A DNA stretch of 64,000 nucleotides. Origin: Haliscomenobacter sp040403615 (GTDB lineage Bacteria > Bacteroidota > Bacteroidia > Chitinophagales > Saprospiraceae). Below the pieces are notes generated by a model, which saw nothing but the letters and a program-made list of their open reading frames with translations, made no database searches and had not been told where the DNA came from. The position numbers and the translations under genes are program-made. The stretch lies in the NCBI RefSeq assembly GCF_040403615.1, contig NZ_JBBAKG010000026.1, forward strand, positions 1 to 64,000, written 5' to 3'. Positions 60,819 to 64,000 of this stretch are shown in pieces; the stretch's first letter is position 1; each line of letters begins with the position of its first letter.

Positions 60819-61667
60819 ATGAAAAATAAAATTGTTGCTGCCTTCTTGGCTTTATTTGTTGGCATCTTTGGCGTCCATCGTTTTTATTTACAACGTTGGT
60901 GGCAAGGGGTTTTACAGATGTGCTTGTTTTTTGTAGGACTTGGCATGACGATCGCCAGTGATGGAAATGCCCCATTTGTAATTGCTCCAGCAGTTCTCGC
61001 ATTTGTTGATGCCCTGCTCTTCTTTGTGATGCCGCAGGAAGATTTTGATGAAAAATACAACAAGAATCGATTACAGGATTACCAAAGTCAACGGTATTAT
61101 GAAGGCGATGAATCGGAAGAAGATCCTTCGGCTTTGATGGAAAGGCAGGAAAGATCCAATCGAGCTTCCCAACCGAACAAACCGGGCAAAAAAGAGAACA
61201 AAAAAGAAGACATTTTTAAGCGCATCGGCATCGAACAGTTTCGCAGCATGAATTTTGAGGGCGCAATTGAATCCTTCATGAGTGCATTGGAAGACAACCT
61301 GACCTCACCAAGTGTGCATTTCAACCTCGCTTGTTGCTATTCCATGATTGAAAACGCAGATAAGGCTTTCCAATCTTTGGAAAAAGCCATCGAAAGTGGG
61401 TTTACGGACATTTCCAAAATCCATTCCCATCAGGCCTTGAGTTTCATCCGCAAACAACCAGAATTTGAAGCTTTTGTAGCCAATGGCTACCATGTGGTCA
61501 AGCAATTGCCAGTGCCGCAACCCAATATTTTGGATACCACTCCGCTTAATTTGAATGAGTCCCCCATAGATGTGTTGGATGAAGTCTTGCACTTGGGCGA
61601 TTTGCGCGAAAAAGGCTTGATCACCGAGGAAGAGTTTGTACTCCAGAAGAAGAAATTACTCGGGTAA
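60819..61667 (+). CDS. TM2-domain protein with TPR and SHOCT-like C-terminus
   Basis: A 282-residue membrane protein. Residues 1-70 are a TM2 domain (IVAAFLALFVGIFGVHRFYLQRWWQG, then a second membrane helix and FVDALLFFV). A charged linker (about 75-130) rich in Glu, Asp, Lys and Ser leads to two TPR-like repeats (FRSMNFEGAIESFMSAL, SVHFNLACCYSMIENADKAFQ). The end DVLDEVLHLGDLREKGLITEEEFVLQKKKLL is a SHOCT-type oligomerisation motif. The three-module combination suggests a membrane-tethered scaffold; function unknown. It converges on mscS across element A3. Confidence 0.85.
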   Translation: MKNKIVAAFLALFVGIFGVHRFYLQRWWQGVLQMCLFFVGLGMTIASDGNAPFVIAPAVLAFVDALLFFVMPQEDFDEKYNKNRLQDYQSQRYYEGDESEEDPSALMERQERSNRASQPNKPGKKENKKEDIFKRIGIEQFRSMNFEGAIESFMSALEDNLTSPSVHFNLACCYSMIENADKAFQSLEKAIESGFTDISKIHSHQALSFIRKQPEFEAFVANGYHVVKQLPVPQPNILDTTPLNLNESPIDVLDEVLHLGDLREKGLITEEEFVLQKKKLLG

Positions 61668-61685
61668 ATAAGGAATTATGGGATT

Positions 61686-61823
61686 GGCAGCTTCGCTGTT
61701 TTGTTTTATTCCACCACCTAAGGCACCGGAGACACCTAAGGGTCACCTGAGTTAATTCTTTTTCTAAGGTGAATAAAGTGCCTGAAGTGCCTTAGGTGGT
61801 GGGAAATAACCAGCGAAGCTGCC
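61686..61823. repeat. Intergenic palindromic element A3 (CACCACCTAAG family, complete copy)
   Basis: The outer arms GGCAGCTTCGCTG (61686-61698) and CAGCGAAGCTGCC (61811-61823) are perfect 13-bp inverses and each can also fold alone. Inner arms CCACCACCTAAGGCAC (61711-61726) and GTGCCTTAGGTGGTGG (61787-61802) are perfect over 16 bp. The centre carries CACCTAAG, CACCTGAG and CTAAGGTG. It lies between convergent genes. Confidence 0.93.
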
Positions 61824-61833
61824 GCCAATTTAA

Positions 61834-62658
61834 TTAAGACTGCACCAGCTTTATTTCCATAACCGGCTCATGCTCACCCGAAATACCCGCAGCTTGGAAG
61901 CTTTTGCGAACTTCTTCTTTGGCAAAAGCCTGAGCATCCAGGTAAACATCAGGAATTACACTGAAGCGGAAAGCCAGGGTTGTAGCAGTTGGCGACAAAT
62001 CAACCACAGGGGAAGTGATCGGCAACTCAGCCAAATAACCCGGAGATTTTTTCGCAACTTCTTCAAATATTCTGCGCACTTTTTCCATGTCTTCTGTTGG
62101 GTCAATGGGTACCAAAGTTTCCAATACACGTGTACCTGCAACGCTCAGGTTTTCAATGGCGCCGCTCGTAATGGCTGAATTGGGGATAATGATGGTGCGA
62201 TTGTCGGGAGTGATCAACACTGTGGTGAAAATCTGGATTTCTTTGACTACCCCATTGAAACCCTGGGCCGTAATCAGATCGCCAACCCGGTATGGCCGAA
62301 ACAACAGCACCAAAACGCCTGATGCAAAGTTGCTCAAGCTACCTTGTAAAGCCAAACCTACCGCCAAACCAGCTGCACCAAGTACGGCTACGAATGAAGT
62401 TGTTTGAATGCCAACAATGCCAGCAGCACTGAAAATCACCATCATCTTGAGCATTACGCTCACCAGGCTCATTAAAAATGGGCGCAGACTTTCGTCTACT
62501 TTGGTTTTTTCCATTCTGCGCTTGAGAATGGCTACGATCCAATTGGTAATCCAAATCCCGATGAGCAGCACAATCAATGCGCCAGCGAGTTTTGGGGCAA
62601 AATCCATGGCAAATCCCATAAATTTGCTTGCTTTTTCTGTAACTTGTGTTGGTTCCAT
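61834..62658 (-). CDS. mscS: Small-conductance mechanosensitive channel (MscS family)
   Basis: A 274-residue channel that opens on membrane tension to release solutes in osmotic downshock. Three N-terminal membrane helices are seen; the pore helix is VAVLGAAGLAVGLALQGSLSNFASGVLVL with the Ala/Gly packing pattern. The beta domain has FRPYRVGDLITAQGFNGVVKEI and TTVLITPDNRTIIIPN, followed by the alpha/beta C-domain. The length is close to E. coli MscS (286). Confidence 0.95.
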   Translation of the reverse strand: MEPTQVTEKASKFMGFAMDFAPKLAGALIVLLIGIWITNWIVAILKRRMEKTKVDESLRPFLMSLVSVMLKMMVIFSAAGIVGIQTTSFVAVLGAAGLAVGLALQGSLSNFASGVLVLLFRPYRVGDLITAQGFNGVVKEIQIFTTVLITPDNRTIIIPNSAITSGAIENLSVAGTRVLETLVPIDPTEDMEKVRRIFEEVAKKSPGYLAELPITSPVVDLSPTATTLAFRFSVIPDVYLDAQAFAKEEVRKSFQAAGISGEHEPVMEIKLVQS

Positions 62659-62749
62659 TAATTTGTTTTGGTGTTTCTTATGAAATACGGACGCTAATTT
62701 AATGGTTAAATTTTGGAGGCAATCATTTCACCAATAAAATAAATCGATT

Positions 62750-63211
62750 TTGCAAAAACCTTTTCCCGGCAAAGATGCCGCACTACTCAAACTCCAACGC
62801 TACTGTGCTTACCAGGAACGTTGCCACCAGGAAGTGCGCAGTAAACTAATAGAAATCTCCGTTTATGGGGATCTACTGGAAGAAATCATGGCTGAGCTGA
62901 TTTCAGAAAATTACCTCAACGAGGAACGTTTTGCCCGTTCGTATGCCCGTGGAAAATTCAGAACCAGATCCTGGGGCCGCATCCGCATTCAGCAAGAACT
63001 CAAAATGCGCAAAGTATCCGACTATTGTATCCGCAAAAGCATGGAAGAAATCGACGAAGAAACCTATCTCGAAACACTCAAAAAAATCATTGCTAAAAAA
63101 CTGGCAGAATTGCACGAAGCAGATAATTTTACCGCCCGACAAAAAGCAGCCCAATATGCAATGCGCAAAGGCTACGAATCAGACCTCATTTGGGTGATCA
63201 TCAACTCATGA
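62750..63211 (+). CDS. recX: Regulatory protein RecX
   Basis: A 153-residue helical-repeat protein that modulates RecA filaments. CAYQERCHQEVRSKL, LISENYLNEERFARSYARGKF and WGRIRIQQELKMRKV are the usual RecX segments. The frame opens at 62738 and has no ATG; TTG 62750 is the start. Its TGA overlaps the ATG of the next gene as ATGA, indicating translational coupling. recA is not in view. Confidence 0.9.
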   Translation: MQKPFPGKDAALLKLQRYCAYQERCHQEVRSKLIEISVYGDLLEEIMAELISENYLNEERFARSYARGKFRTRSWGRIRIQQELKMRKVSDYCIRKSMEEIDEETYLETLKKIIAKKLAELHEADNFTARQKAAQYAMRKGYESDLIWVIINS

Positions 63212-63978
63212 AGCAACAAGACTTGTATACTTTTTTGGAGGAACATGTGGCACAATACAACCAATCCGGTTTTATCGATGCCGATCCCATTTCCATACCA
63301 CACCAATTTAGCCTCAAACAAGACCGGGAAATCGTGGGTTTCTGGACAGCGATGCTGGCCTGGGGGCAACGCAAAACCATCATCAACAATGCCAATGCGC
63401 TAGTCAAGTTGATGGATGGCGCCCCTTATGATTTCATCCTGAATCATCAGGAAGAAGACCGCCGCCGCTTTCTGGACTTCGTACACCGTACCTTTCAAGC
63501 CACGGATACCTTGTATTTTTTGGAATTTTTTCAACAATATTATCAAAAAAACGAATCCCTGGAGGATGCTTTTGCGCAGCACCTCTCCCCTACTGCACCA
63601 CACACAGAGGCGGCTTTGCTTGGCTTTCACCGTTTGTTTTTTGATCATCCAGATGCGCCAGATCGTACCCGCAAGCACATCGCCACTCCCGAACGAGGCT
63701 CCACCTGCAAACGACTGAATATGTTTTTGCGCTGGATGGTGCGCAAAGATGAGCAAGGGGTAGATTTCGGGATTTGGCACAAAATCTCCCCCCACCAATT
63801 GTTGATTCCCCTGGATGTTCACGTCGATCGGGTAGCGCGCAGGCTCGGATTGCTTACCCGCAAACAAACCGATTGGCAAGCCGTTTTGGAACTCACCGCA
63901 GCCTTGCGCAGCTTTGATCAAGAGGATCCAGTCAAATATGATTTTGCCCTGTTTGGGGTTGGCGTTTTGAATCTTTAA
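63208..63978 (+). CDS. TIGR02757/DUF2400 family protein
   Basis: A 256-residue protein from the ATG at 63208 that overlaps the recX stop by the ATGA motif. DPISIPHQFSLKQDREIVGFWTAMLAWGQR and the C-terminal region (RGSTCKRLNMFLRWMVRKD, LLIPLDVHVDRVARRLGLL, KYDFALFGVGV) match this conserved Bacteroidota/bacterial family, whose HhH-like helical fold suggests nucleic-acid work, although no activity is established. Coupling to recX is in line with a DNA-repair role. The gene is complete. Confidence 0.88.
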   Translation: MKQQDLYTFLEEHVAQYNQSGFIDADPISIPHQFSLKQDREIVGFWTAMLAWGQRKTIINNANALVKLMDGAPYDFILNHQEEDRRRFLDFVHRTFQATDTLYFLEFFQQYYQKNESLEDAFAQHLSPTAPHTEAALLGFHRLFFDHPDAPDRTRKHIATPERGSTCKRLNMFLRWMVRKDEQGVDFGIWHKISPHQLLIPLDVHVDRVARRLGLLTRKQTDWQAVLELTAALRSFDQEDPVKYDFALFGVGVLNL

Positions 63979-64000
63979 AAAAGTTAAGCCCAAACCGCCC

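Overview
The window is a chromosomal stretch from a Bacteroidota bacterium, most likely of the Saprospiraceae (Haliscomenobacter/Lewinella type; the genus is a guess). The evidence is type IX secretion sorting domains (type A on the 53.4 kb protein, type B gliding-motility domain on the 45.2 kb protein), a TonB-dependent receptor with a carboxypeptidase-regulatory-like N-domain, a YtxJ bacillithiol-system protein, two-component sensors with Reg_prop/Y_Y_Y domains, and TAnnTTTG -7 promoter boxes in place of classical -10 boxes. Gene density is high, base composition is even, and I see no prophage, transposase, CRISPR array, rRNA or tRNA gene.

Layout. 1-5.5 kb: rtcB (cut by the window edge), a double-ATPase peptide-type ABC protein, ribonuclease D, and a divergent ECF sigma/anti-sigma pair. 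5.5-10.3 kb: a sulfatase bracketed by two palindromic repeats, serC, a Xaa-Pro aminopeptidase bracketed by two half-repeats, and a two-repeat PQQ-like protein. 10.5-15.7 kb: tesB, a GH130-family protein with altered catalytic residues, and a TonB-dependent receptor. 16-21 kb: secreted NUC1 nuclease, ytxJ, a secreted protein, a DUF5690-like membrane protein, and a YCII/DGPF + TPR-type sigma factor pair. 22-25.8 kb: small conserved, lipo- and secreted proteins and a 2OG-Fe(II) oxygenase, separated by three large palindromes. 25.8-31.5 kb: envelope genes (PD40-OmpA, AsmA-like, beta-barrel). 31.6-38.9 kb: engB-plsB-exonuclease operon, moeA-sufU, divergent sufS, and a beta-lactamase-fold hydrolase. 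38.9-39.6 kb: an exactly duplicated cold-shock gene. 39.6-45.2 kb: a giant repeat-rich T9SS protein. 45.5-45.8 kb: a 277-bp double-hairpin element. 45.8-51 kb: gatC-ABC ATPase, deoxynucleoside kinase, 5'-nucleotidase, ruvB, icd. 51-57.5 kb: a T9SS PA-domain protein and a sensor kinase/response regulator pair. 57.7-64 kb: FabH-like synthase, dynamin-like GTPase, TM2-TPR protein, MscS channel, recX and a TIGR02757 gene.

The coding content is mostly ordinary housekeeping and envelope biology. The strongest unexplained signal is non-coding. (i) Six intergenic palindromes in two families share one modular frame: a GCAGC-nnn-GCTGC or TTTGGC-nnn-GCCAAA mini-hairpin, an A/T spacer, then a long stem starting CACCAC, with exchangeable cores. 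(ii) A 277-bp element consists of two long hairpins whose terminal loops are complementary to each other over 18 nt (17 match); collapsed versions of its two halves flank pepP. No accompanying protein for either is visible here.

All calls come from reading the sequence and family knowledge from memory; no search, alignment or folding was run. Several genes have no in-frame ATG and must start at TTG or GTG, as stated in the entries.
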